Shown here in pieces: positions 1 through 6,221 of a stretch of 9,024 bases of DNA. Origin of the DNA: an uncultured Coriobacteriaceae bacterium. Lineage in GTDB: Bacteria; Actinomycetota; Coriobacteriia; Coriobacteriales; QAMH01. Numbering within the stretch: the stretch's first letter is position 1; every line of letters starts with the position of its first letter. Made by a program: the position numbers and the translations under genes. The stretch covers positions 1 to 9,024 of the forward strand of contig USOR01000030.1 of NCBI GenBank assembly GCA_900556425.1, in the 5' to 3' direction. The notes beneath the pieces are model-generated. The model was not told the origin of the DNA. It was given only the letters and a program-made list of their open reading frames with translations, and did no database searches.

Positions 1-510
1 CCCAAGGCGCGGAAATATCCCCTGTCGCTCGTAACACCCGTTTCGGTCTATCGTCAGCATTCCAGCAACGACAACAATCCCATGCTTCGTGAGGAGTGCT
101 ACAGACATGGCGTGTGGATTTCCGGTGTCGATGCAAAAGCACGCGGGATCAAGGACGGAGACACGGTTCGTGTCTATAGCCCCACGGGCGAAGTGACGCT
201 TGCTGCATATGTCACGAATCGCATGACGCCAGGGACCGCGGCGATTCATCACGGCGCGTGGTTCCAGGGCGGGGGCGGCAAGACCGATCTCAATCCCTTT
301 GGCATGGATTTCAGGGGCGCACCCAATATGCTCCTCAATGATATTCATCTTCCTCATATCGTCGGGGCGTTGCTCACGGCAGGGTTGGTCGAAGTCGAGA
401 AGGTCGCTGATGGCGATACCGAGGGTTTTGGCCCGGAAGCGGAGCGTGCGGGAATGCGCGGAGCAAAGTTTGTTCTCGACAAACGTGCTGCTTTAGGTGA
501 GAGAGGGTAG
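1..510 (+). CDS. Molybdopterin oxidoreductase catalytic subunit, DMSO reductase family (C-terminal part only)
   Basis: The reading frame is open from the first base of the window, so the gene starts upstream; 169 codons and a TAG stop are visible. The visible part matches the C-terminal molybdopterin-dinucleotide-binding domain of the DMSO reductase family. It has the RxHS...NNPxLRE segment, a VWISGVDAKARGIKDGD stretch (DA..RGI.DGD is the usual signature), then VYSPTGEV and VTxRxxPG. These enzymes hold a bis-MGD molybdenum cofactor and reduce or oxidise small molecules such as S- or N-oxides, receiving electrons from an Fe-S subunit. That partner follows only 4 bases after the stop. The N-terminus is missing, so a Tat signal, the N-terminal Fe-S ligand and the Mo ligand cannot be checked. 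The substrate cannot be read from this fragment; DMSO itself is only one possibility. Confidence 0.9.
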   Translation, partial: PKARKYPLSLVTPVSVYRQHSSNDNNPMLREECYRHGVWISGVDAKARGIKDGDTVRVYSPTGEVTLAAYVTNRMTPGTAAIHHGAWFQGGGGKTDLNPFGMDFRGAPNMLLNDIHLPHIVGALLTAGLVEVEKVADGDTEGFGPEAERAGMRGAKFVLDKRAALGERG

Positions 511-514
511 ACAG

Positions 515-1258
515 ATGACTCAGTATGGATTTCATTTTGACATGAACCGTTGCTACGCGTGTCAGGCTTGCAGCGTGGCATGCAAGGACTGGAATAGCCT
601 CGAGCCTGGCTCCGAGAAATGGATGAGCGTATATGAATGGGAAACGGGAACCTTCCCTGACGTCAGGATCAATGCACTCGCGTTTTCGTGTGGACATTGC
701 GAGGACCCTTCCTGCATGAAGGCATGTGCGGAGGGCGCAATCTACAAGGAAGAGAAATACGGCGCGGTCCTCGTTGACGAGAGCAAGTGTGTTGGCTGTC
801 GTGAGTGCTATGACGCATGTCCGTATGGTTCGCCCAGGTTTCACGAGACCGACGCTGGCGTGAAGATGACCAAATGCACAATGTGCATCGATCGTCTCGA
901 AGAAGGCAAGCAGCCTATCTGTGCTGTCTCCTGCCCTCTGCGCGCCTTTGATTTTGGTTCTCTCGACGACCTTGTCGAGAAGTATGGCGATACGAGGAGC
1001 TGCCCTGGCATGCCCTCGCCCGAAATCACTAAGCCTGCCTATCTCATTTGGGGCAAGCGCGAAAAGGAACCCGTTATCCCCTATGACCCCAATCGTGCGA
1101 TAGAGCTCAACAGCGCACGAGGAGACCTGGGAACGATGTTCGAGGATGCGGACTCGCTCACCTCATTCGATGAGGGAACGATTGCTCGAAACGAACTTCG
1201 CATGAAGTTCGATACGGAAGAGGAATACCTACGCGCCACTCGAAACGACATGGCGTAA
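515..1258 (+). CDS. DmsB-like four-cluster Fe-S electron-transfer subunit
   Basis: This is the electron-transfer partner of the preceding molybdopterin subunit: a 247-residue ferredoxin-type protein resembling E. coli DmsB. The four cysteine groups are C13/16/19/23, C59/62/67/71, C92/95/98/102 and C121/124/136/140, with the family phrases MTQYGFHFD at the start and GKQPICAVSCPLRAFDFG near residue 131. All 16 cysteines are present, so four [4Fe-4S] clusters are expected, with no Trp replacement as in NarH. The ATG at 515 is chosen because AGAGGG at 502-507 is spaced 7 bases from it; an in-frame GTG at 497 would lie inside the catalytic gene. From memory, E. coli DmsB has about 205 residues. 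Here the end (about 186-247) is a longer, charged tail that I do not recognise. No DmsC-like anchor gene follows, so the quinol link is unclear. Confidence 0.93.
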   Translation: MTQYGFHFDMNRCYACQACSVACKDWNSLEPGSEKWMSVYEWETGTFPDVRINALAFSCGHCEDPSCMKACAEGAIYKEEKYGAVLVDESKCVGCRECYDACPYGSPRFHETDAGVKMTKCTMCIDRLEEGKQPICAVSCPLRAFDFGSLDDLVEKYGDTRSCPGMPSPEITKPAYLIWGKREKEPVIPYDPNRAIELNSARGDLGTMFEDADSLTSFDEGTIARNELRMKFDTEEEYLRATRNDMA

Positions 1259-1264
1259 TCGAAA

Positions 1265-1323
1265 CGCGCGTCGCCGGCCCGTCTTGCTGGCGATGCGCGA
1301 ATACGGTGCTCGCAGAAGCACCG
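1265..1323 (+). promoter_or_regulatory. Two consecutive strong hairpins between the Fe-S subunit and permease genes
   Basis: Right after the Fe-S subunit stop, 1265-1278 pairs with 1286-1299 over 14 positions: 12 Watson-Crick pairs and two G-U pairs, with a 7-base loop. Five bases later, CGGTGCT at 1304-1310 pairs perfectly with AGCACCG at 1317-1323 around a 6-base loop. Neither stem is followed by a T run, so a classical intrinsic terminator is unlikely. Placed 33 bases before the permease start, they could protect or process the mRNA, or act as a partial stop, so that enzyme and transporter are made in different amounts. The pairing is visible; the role is inferred. Confidence 0.55.
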
Positions 1324-1356
1324 CGTCTCTAGAAAACTGAGAAAGAGGGAGGGAAA

Positions 1357-2676
1357 ATGGAAATCATAGGATTGATAGGCATCTTTGCTGCCTTGGCATT
1401 CTTCATCGTGGCCGCGATGAAGGGCTACACTGTAATGATTACCGCGCCCATAACCGCCGCAATCATCATCCTGACAAATCAGATGAATCTCGTCGAATAC
1501 ATGATTAGCGATCCGACGAATTCATTCATGGTTGGTCTCGGTAATTTCGTCAGGAACAACTTCCCGATTTTCGTGTTGTCTGCGATTTTCGGCAAGTACC
1601 TCGATGCGTCTGGCGCAGCCAAGACCTTGGCAGACTGGCTTATGGGAAAGATTGGCAAGAACAGTGACTTTGCAGTGGTAATGGGCATAGGCATCGTTAC
1701 TGCCATACTCACGTATGGTGGCGTTTCCTTGTTCGTGGTCATGTTCGCCATCATCCCGATTGCGAAGCCCATGTTCGAGGAAATGGATCTTCCGTGGCAC
1801 CTGTTCGTGGCACCGTTCGCATTCGGTGCATGCTCGTTCACGATGTGCATGATTCCGGGCACCCCGAACAACTGCAACATTATCACTGCGGCGGGTTGCG
1901 GCGTGACGATTACGTCAGCTCCAATCCTCGGTGTCACTGCAACGATCATCACAATCGTTCTTTCCGCTCTCTACATCAAGTGGTCCATTAAGCGAGCGCG
2001 TGCGAAGAACGAGCATTATGATTGCACGCTCGAGATAAACGAAGTCAAGCCGGATGTCATGCCTGGCATCGTCGAGGCCGTCGTTCCCATGATCGCGCTC
2101 CTGGTGTTCGTTTTCGGTGGAAGTGCCCTGCAGATTCCCAACAGCATCCTGCTTGCAATGATTGTCGGCATTGTCTTTGCCGCATTCGTCTACAGGAAGA
2201 ACCTCAAGGGCGAGAAGAAGGTTATCGGCCAGGGCGCGTCAGATGCTATGGCACCGATTCTCTTCACCGCAGCCGCAACCGGTATCGGATCGGTCCTGGC
2301 CGCATCTTCAGGCTTCGTCGTGCTTCGTGACCTCATTTTTGCGATGCCCGGCGGTCCGCTTGTTTCCGCCTCGACCATGGTCTTTATCCTAGGCGCCATT
2401 CTTGGCACGGGTACTGCCGCTTGCTCCATCGTCATCCAGAACTTCCTGGACTTCTACCTGTCGACTGGCGTAAACCCCGCGATTCTCTACAAGATCATGG
2501 CTGTTACCGCTGGCATTGGCGGCGCTTTCCCGAACGCGGGTGGCATGTTCGCCATGCTCACGGCAATGGGACTTACGCATAAACAGGGTTACAAGCACTT
2601 CTTCGCAATATCCGTCGTGTGTTCCGGTGTGGCTCTAATTGTCATATTGCTCATGGGCATGGCCGGAATCGCATAG
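1357..2676 (+). CDS. GntP-like (IT superfamily) membrane permease
   Basis: This 439-residue, very hydrophobic protein has about 11-12 membrane segments, for example near 3-20, 26-41, 69-80, 105-135, 149-165, 187-207, 238-256, 262-278, 300-320, 338-356, 378-400 and 414-436. The pattern TYGGVSLFVVMFAIIPIAKPMF (starting near 119) and the re-entrant-like PGTPNN motif (167-172), with a second half ending GGAFPNAGGMFAML, fit gluconate/organic-acid permeases of the GntP (COG2610) or broader IT superfamily. Such carriers typically bring carboxylates in with H+ or Na+. It starts at ATG 1357 behind GAGGGAGGG (1345-1353). It is on the same strand as the reductase subunits, 98 bases downstream, with a terminator only after the next gene. 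It is therefore probably co-transcribed and may import the reductase's substrate. The exact family (GntP versus CitMHS or an uncharacterised branch) and the substrate are not settled. Confidence 0.8.
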   Translation: MEIIGLIGIFAALAFFIVAAMKGYTVMITAPITAAIIILTNQMNLVEYMISDPTNSFMVGLGNFVRNNFPIFVLSAIFGKYLDASGAAKTLADWLMGKIGKNSDFAVVMGIGIVTAILTYGGVSLFVVMFAIIPIAKPMFEEMDLPWHLFVAPFAFGACSFTMCMIPGTPNNCNIITAAGCGVTITSAPILGVTATIITIVLSALYIKWSIKRARAKNEHYDCTLEINEVKPDVMPGIVEAVVPMIALLVFVFGGSALQIPNSILLAMIVGIVFAAFVYRKNLKGEKKVIGQGASDAMAPILFTAAATGIGSVLAASSGFVVLRDLIFAMPGGPLVSASTMVFILGAILGTGTAACSIVIQNFLDFYLSTGVNPAILYKIMAVTAGIGGAFPNAGGMFAMLTAMGLTHKQGYKHFFAISVVCSGVALIVILLMGMAGIA

Positions 2677-2723
2677 TGTGCGGTCTTTATCAGTAATCCC
2701 ATCGAAGAGGATGAGGGCATATC

Positions 2724-3053
2724 ATGATTCACGTAAACGAGCAGCTTAGGCAAGACAAGAGGTTCAACAAGCTTTACGACAGAATCGAGAGATGCAAGAT
2801 CGCGAAGAAAACCGTCGTCAAGCGCTCGATGAAATGGGTGGCAGCGCTCTTTGCCGAATGTCTGATCGTGCAGCTGCTCTCCTTTATCGGCGTGCCGGTT
2901 TTCGAATCCGTATTTGCCATGCTTGTCATCGTCGCGCTGGGGGCGGCTCTCATTTACGAGGCGTTGCGCGAATCCAAGGACTACAAGGCCCTGAAGACGA
3001 AGCAGCGCGATGCCGAATATAAACTACGTCGCTATTGTTCTGATGCGCAATAA
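2724..3053 (+). CDS. Small two-TM membrane protein of unknown function
   Basis: I do not recognise this 109-residue protein. It has a strongly basic, helical N-terminal part (1-38, many K and R), two hydrophobic segments at about 38-55 and 61-79 joined by a very short turn (IGVPVFES), and a charged C-terminal helix (80-104). This suggests a membrane hairpin with both ends in the cytoplasm under the positive-inside rule. A purine-rich SD-like stretch (2706-2716) precedes the ATG. It lies 47 bases after the permease on the same strand and directly before a terminator, so it is most likely the last gene of the reductase/permease operon. It might be an accessory subunit of the permease or a stand-in membrane tether for the reductase. 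It contains no haem-ligating pattern typical of a quinol-oxidising anchor. Expression as a real gene is likely because length, start signal and codon pattern are all reasonable. Confidence 0.72.
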   Translation: MIHVNEQLRQDKRFNKLYDRIERCKIAKKTVVKRSMKWVAALFAECLIVQLLSFIGVPVFESVFAMLVIVALGAALIYEALRESKDYKALKTKQRDAEYKLRRYCSDAQ

Positions 3054-3078
3054 AGCGCAAGGCAGCATATGGGGTGAA

Positions 3079-3112
3079 GCCCCCTGGCACTCGATACCGC
3101 CAGGGGGCCTTT
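3079..3112 (+). terminator. GC-rich hairpin terminator after the reductase/permease operon
   Basis: GCCCCCTGGC at 3079-3088 pairs perfectly with GCCAGGGGGC at 3099-3108 (10 bp, 10-base loop), followed by CCTTTGCTC, a weak T-rich tail. It sits 25 bases after the stop of the small membrane protein gene and before the abgT promoter, where a transcript end is expected. The short T tract makes it a moderate rather than ideal intrinsic terminator. Confidence 0.6.
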
Positions 3113-3132
3113 GCTCAACTCGTTGATTTAAA

Positions 3133-3141
3133 TGGGATAAT
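3133..3141 (+). promoter_or_regulatory. Extended -10 promoter for abgT
   Basis: TGGGATAAT reads as an extended -10 element (TG, one base, then GATAAT, five of six matches to TATAAT). A -35 is weak at best: TTGCTC at 3111-3116, 19 bases away. The predicted start of transcription near 3148 gives a leader of about 42 bases before the abgT ATG. This supports transcription of abgT separately from the upstream operon. Confidence 0.5.
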
Positions 3142-3148
3142 GAGAGTG

Positions 3149-3183
3149 CTCCTATCGAGAGATAAGCCGCATTCTCGGAGGAG
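3149..3183 (+). promoter_or_regulatory. Leader hairpin that could mask the abgT Shine-Dalgarno
   Basis: CTCCT (3149-3153) can pair with AGGAG (3179-3183), and CGAG (3156-3159) with CTCG (3174-3177), across a small internal loop and a 14-base end loop. The 3' arm is the SD of abgT (GGAGGAG at 3177-3183). The 5' arm begins almost exactly at the transcription start predicted from the extended -10. The stem is short, so regulation by structure is only a possibility. Confidence 0.3.
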
Positions 3184-3189
3184 AAGGCC

Positions 3190-4722
3190 ATGCGGGACGT
3201 ACCCTTCGCGAAAAGCAAACCAGGTTGGTTCAACAGGTTCTTGAACTGGGTCGAACGGGCTGGCAACAAGATGTGCAGCCCAATCACGCTATATCTCGTA
3301 ATCTGTCTGATAATCATTGCGTGTTCTGCCGTCTTCGCCGGCGCCTCGGTTATGAATCCGGCAACCGGGGAAGTGGTAACCGTCGAGAGTCTGCTGACCT
3401 TCGACGGTGCCGTATGGATGCTCACGAGCTTCTGCGACAACATCATCAAATTCCCAACCATCGTTCTCGGTTTGGTTGTCGCGCTAGGTGTCGGGCTGTT
3501 CGAGGTAACCGGTATGGCTTCGGCTCTGATGCGCGCCTCCGTGGTCAAAGCTCCCGACAAGATCCTAATTCCACTCCTGCTTCTGATATCCGTAAGCTCC
3601 AATATCGCTGGTGATGCCGGCTTTATCGTTATGCCTATGATTGGCGCGATCGTCTTCCAGGCAAAGGGCAAGAGCCCCATAGCGGGAATGGCGTTATGCT
3701 ATGCGGGTGTCGCAGGGGGCTTCTCTGCGAATCTTCTCGTGAGTCCCACAGATGCCATCCTTATCGGGTTCACCGATGCTGCGGCAAAGATCATTAATCC
3801 TGAATATGATGTGAACATAACGTGTAACTGGTATTTCATGGCTGCATCGGTGGTCCTTCTTGTCATAGTGGGAACGTTTGTAAATAATCGTTACGTCGAG
3901 AAGCGCCTGACCAGAGATTGTGATGACCATGGAGAGGCTGAGACCGCCGAAGTAACACCTCTCGAAAAGAAAGGCTTGATATGGGGCGGTATCGCCGAAC
4001 TCATATTCCTGGGAATTATCATCATTGCCTGCATTCCTCCGTCATCTCCCTTTAGGGATGAGACGGGTGACCTGCTTAGCATGAAGGGCGGTCTTCTGGG
4101 TGGCATTGTTCCAATCATCATGCTCATGTTCCTCATTCCTGCTTCTGTATACGGCTTCAAGACGCGGATGTACAAAAACGACAAGGACCTTGTGGAGGGT
4201 GTTGTCAAAGCTGTGAGCAACATGTCGAGCTATGTGTTGTTTTGCATCGTCGCGGCACAAATGATCGCGTACTTCAACAAGAGCAATCTGGGCATGTGTA
4301 TTGCTATCGGGGGTGCCGAAGCCTTAAGCAATGCGAGTATTTCCGGACCGCCGCTTTTTATCTTGTTCATCTTGCTTTGCGGTCTAATTAACCTTCTCAT
4401 CGCTTCGGCCTCCGCAAAGTGGGCCTTTATGGCAACGATATTCGTCCCCATGTTTATGCTCATGGGATATGATCCCGCGTTGACGCAGCTTCTATACAGG
4501 CTCGGTGACTCTGTGACCAATCCTATTTCTCCGATGTTTGCCTACTTCGCAATGCTGGTGGGCCTTGCGACAAAATATGACAAGCAGTCGAGTTTCGGTA
4601 GCCTCATATCAGGACTGCTTCCTTACTCGATTGCATTTCTCATCATGTGGACTCTGTTTCTCATCATCTGGTTTCTGCTGGGGTTGCCGCTTGGCCCCGG
4701 CGCAACGCTTTTCTATCCTTGA
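3190..4722 (+). CDS. abgT: AbgT-family transporter (p-aminobenzoyl-glutamate / antimetabolite type)
   Basis: This 510-residue inner-membrane protein carries the full AbgT family pattern: FNRFLNWVERAGNKM near the N-terminus, SSNIAGDAGFIVMPMIGAIVF (136-156), GVAGGFSANLLVSPTDA (173-189), SASAKWAFMATIFVPMF (406-422) and GDSVTNPISP (439-448). Family members either import p-aminobenzoyl-glutamate (E. coli AbgT) or export sulfonamides (MtrF, YdaH). Residues I recall as functionally important in MtrF have counterparts at the same spacing: D188, S408, W411, P429, R437, D440 and P448. The ATG at 3190 follows a strong GGAGGAG at 3177-3183. A promoter just upstream and the preceding terminator suggest a single-gene unit. 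No abgA/abgB amidohydrolase genes are next to it, so folate-breakdown salvage is not supported by context. Its end overlaps the end of the opposite-strand MFS gene by 10 bp. Confidence 0.93.
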   Translation: MRDVPFAKSKPGWFNRFLNWVERAGNKMCSPITLYLVICLIIIACSAVFAGASVMNPATGEVVTVESLLTFDGAVWMLTSFCDNIIKFPTIVLGLVVALGVGLFEVTGMASALMRASVVKAPDKILIPLLLLISVSSNIAGDAGFIVMPMIGAIVFQAKGKSPIAGMALCYAGVAGGFSANLLVSPTDAILIGFTDAAAKIINPEYDVNITCNWYFMAASVVLLVIVGTFVNNRYVEKRLTRDCDDHGEAETAEVTPLEKKGLIWGGIAELIFLGIIIIACIPPSSPFRDETGDLLSMKGGLLGGIVPIIMLMFLIPASVYGFKTRMYKNDKDLVEGVVKAVSNMSSYVLFCIVAAQMIAYFNKSNLGMCIAIGGAEALSNASISGPPLFILFILLCGLINLLIASASAKWAFMATIFVPMFMLMGYDPALTQLLYRLGDSVTNPISPMFAYFAMLVGLATKYDKQSSFGSLISGLLPYSIAFLIMWTLFLIIWFLLGLPLGPGATLFYP

Positions 4723-4730
4723 TGGATAGA
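4712..4730. repeat. Small inverted repeat at the overlapping 3' ends of abgT and the MFS gene
   Basis: TCTATCC (4712-4718) and GGATAGA (4724-4730) form a 7-bp stem around a 5-base loop. The palindrome contains the stop codons of both convergent genes: TGA at 4720-4722 on +, TAG at 4713-4715 on -. Neither strand shows a T tract after the stem, so a bidirectional terminator is possible but weakly supported. Confidence 0.3.
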
Positions 4731-5915
4731 CTTCTCTCCGGCTTTGCGACCATGCGCGAAGAAGTAATAGATGAGGCCGGCGAGAGCGATGAGCACGCAG
4801 ACCCAATACATGGTGCGATAGCCCCCGGCATTCACGACTATCCCCAATATCACCGGCCCGAGGCCACATCCAGAGTCATTCAGCAGGAAGAAGGTTGATA
4901 TGGCCAATGCGGAGGTCGGCTGATCTGTCATCTTGGTCGCGACGGCCTGGCCGCAAGACATGCATGTGCCAAATCCCAACGCCATAAATGCGCCGCATGA
5001 CAGCAGCATCCATTGATTTACGGCACATGCCGCCATGAGGACTCCACAGGCCATGCAGAAGATCGAGGGGTAGAGCACGGAGTTTTCTCCGTATCTATCC
5101 AGGAGCCTGCCTGTGATGGGCCGTGTAATTATGAGGACGATGGAGTACGTGAGGAAAATGAAGGGGCCTATAGCGTCCCATCCTTGTTCGGCGGCGAATA
5201 CCGTCGCGAAGGAATTGAGTGAGGAGTATGCCACTGCAACGAAGAACATGAATATCGAGAGCTTGACGGTTGACCTGTCGATGACACTTCCAATGGCGAA
5301 ACGTTGCGGACGCTCTTGCTCTACGAAATCCTTACCCGAGCTAGACATGAGAATAGCTGCAATGGATACTACTGCGAGAATCGTGCATATGGCAAATAGC
5401 ACCCTGTAATTGATACCCATTACCAAAAGGATGGACATCAGAGGCCCGATACCGAGACCAAGGGAACTGGACAGCATGAAATAGCCCGTTCCCTCTCCGA
5501 TTTTGTCGCGGGGAAGATCGTCGATTGCCATGGCCGGGATGGTCGTGTTTGCGATTCCAAATGAAAACCCATGCACGAATCGAACCAGAATGAGAAAGAT
5601 AATTCCGAGGGAGTCAGCAAAGTACAAGCCGCATGAGACGATTTGCATCAAAAGGGCGACTAGCGTCAATTTACGTGAGCCAATCCATGCAGCATACCGG
5701 CCGCTGATGATTCGGCCGACTATGCTGCCAGCCAGGAACATGGAGGCGACAAGGCCTCCTGTTGCCCCGTCGGTTCCGTGCTTTGTTATGGCATAGAGGG
5801 CCATCGTCGTCATCAAGAGGTAGTAAATCGAAACGACGATGAGATTGCCCATGAACATGAGAGCAAAATTGCCGGTCAGAATACGTTCGCTTTCGGGCTT
5901 TCGCTGCTTTGTCAT
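4713..5915 (-). CDS. Major facilitator superfamily (MFS) transporter, 12 TM
   Basis: This 400-residue protein has the twelve-segment pattern of an MFS carrier. A motif-A-like loop lies between TM2 and TM3 (GRIISGRYAAWIGSRK, 67-82), and its counterpart in the second half is RPITGRLLDRYG (265-276). A VRFVHGFSFG stretch (111-120) matches the usual TM4 signature. A hydrophilic central loop at about 191-216 divides the halves. MFS proteins of this size move small solutes or drugs, usually with protons; the substrate here is unknown. The start at 5915 is chosen because AAAGGAGG (minus strand, 5925-5932) lies 9 bases upstream. An in-frame ATG 18 codons earlier lacks such a site and would place the SD inside the gene. 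The gene is convergent with abgT, sharing 10 bp at the 3' ends, and stands alone on its strand apart from the hydrolase gene more than 300 bases upstream. Confidence 0.9.
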   Translation of the reverse strand: MTKQRKPESERILTGNFALMFMGNLIVVSIYYLLMTTMALYAITKHGTDGATGGLVASMFLAGSIVGRIISGRYAAWIGSRKLTLVALLMQIVSCGLYFADSLGIIFLILVRFVHGFSFGIANTTIPAMAIDDLPRDKIGEGTGYFMLSSSLGLGIGPLMSILLVMGINYRVLFAICTILAVVSIAAILMSSSGKDFVEQERPQRFAIGSVIDRSTVKLSIFMFFVAVAYSSLNSFATVFAAEQGWDAIGPFIFLTYSIVLIITRPITGRLLDRYGENSVLYPSIFCMACGVLMAACAVNQWMLLSCGAFMALGFGTCMSCGQAVATKMTDQPTSALAISTFFLLNDSGCGLGPVILGIVVNAGGYRTMYWVCVLIALAGLIYYFFAHGRKAGEKSIHQG

Positions 5916-6107
5916 TCCCTTCTCCCTCCTTTGACATATGAAGCTTAGCAAGATGTTTTTTGCTGTCATGGGACTGAGCGTATGAAAGAAGCAGAAATGG
6001 AATCAGCAATACGGGCTGAGAGAAGGCCTCTGCTTGTATGAATCGGGATGGGGCTTTGCAGGCTAGTGCGGGATTATCGATTGATTGGTTGCCCAACTTT
6101 AATGGAT
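5916..6107. other. Gene-free stretch upstream of the MFS gene
   Basis: Together with the palindromes at 6108-6221 this forms a 302-base gap. Apart from the MFS ribosome-binding site (5925-5932), I see no convincing gene. No promoter stands out: the best minus-strand combination, TTGCTG with TCATAC at 18-base spacing near 5980-6010, is weak. Short frames in this stretch lack start signals and protein-like composition. Confidence 0.5.
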
Positions 6108-6221
6108 GGGACAGGTGGATGTGCCAGGGGGTCTGACCCCCTGGCAGAAGTGAGGGGCTGTCGGATAGGCGCTGGCGGTTGTAGGGTGGGACAAATGACC
6201 TGTCCCCTTGTCCCATCCTAC
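6108..6221. repeat. REP-like cluster of nested palindromes
   Basis: Three related structures lie together. GGGACAGGT at 6108-6116 has its inverted copy ACCTGTCCC at 6198-6206. Between them, TGCCAGGGGGT (6122-6132) faces ACCCCCTGGCA (6136-6146), a perfect 25-base palindrome with an odd centre. At the right end, 6181-6194 pairs with 6208-6221 over 13 of 14 positions (the odd pair is G-T on +). The last stem runs into the hydrolase stop codon (6218-6220, - strand). No T tract follows on either strand, so plain termination does not explain it. From general knowledge, GGGACAGGT/TTTGTCCC-type palindromes recur between genes in several bacterial lineages and resemble REP elements moved by RAYT transposases. 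Whether these belong there is an inference. Confidence 0.6.

Noticed and set aside
497..514. GTG upstream start for the Fe-S subunit
   Set aside because: It lies within the catalytic gene, lacks a spaced SD, and the ATG at 515 reproduces the conserved N-terminus of DmsB proteins.
374..844. Minus-strand frame opposite the reductase genes
   Set aside because: It is antisense to strongly supported catalytic and Fe-S subunit coding sequence and has no family motif or start signal.
1479..1952. Minus-strand frame opposite the permease gene
   Set aside because: It mirrors the hydrophobic codons of the permease and has no independent start signal or recognisable domain.
3079..3112. Possible CRISPR repeat because the TGCCAGGGGG core recurs
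   Set aside because: The copies are kilobases apart, have no regular spacers, and no cas-like gene is present.
3024..3680. Minus-strand frame covering the terminator and the start of abgT
   Set aside because: It would run through a terminator, a promoter and a clear SD on the other strand. Its composition is that of a shadow frame.
5916..5969. Upstream ATG extending the MFS protein by 18 residues
   Set aside because: The AAAGGAGG at 5925-5932 is ideally spaced for the ATG at 5915 and would be coding sequence under the longer model.
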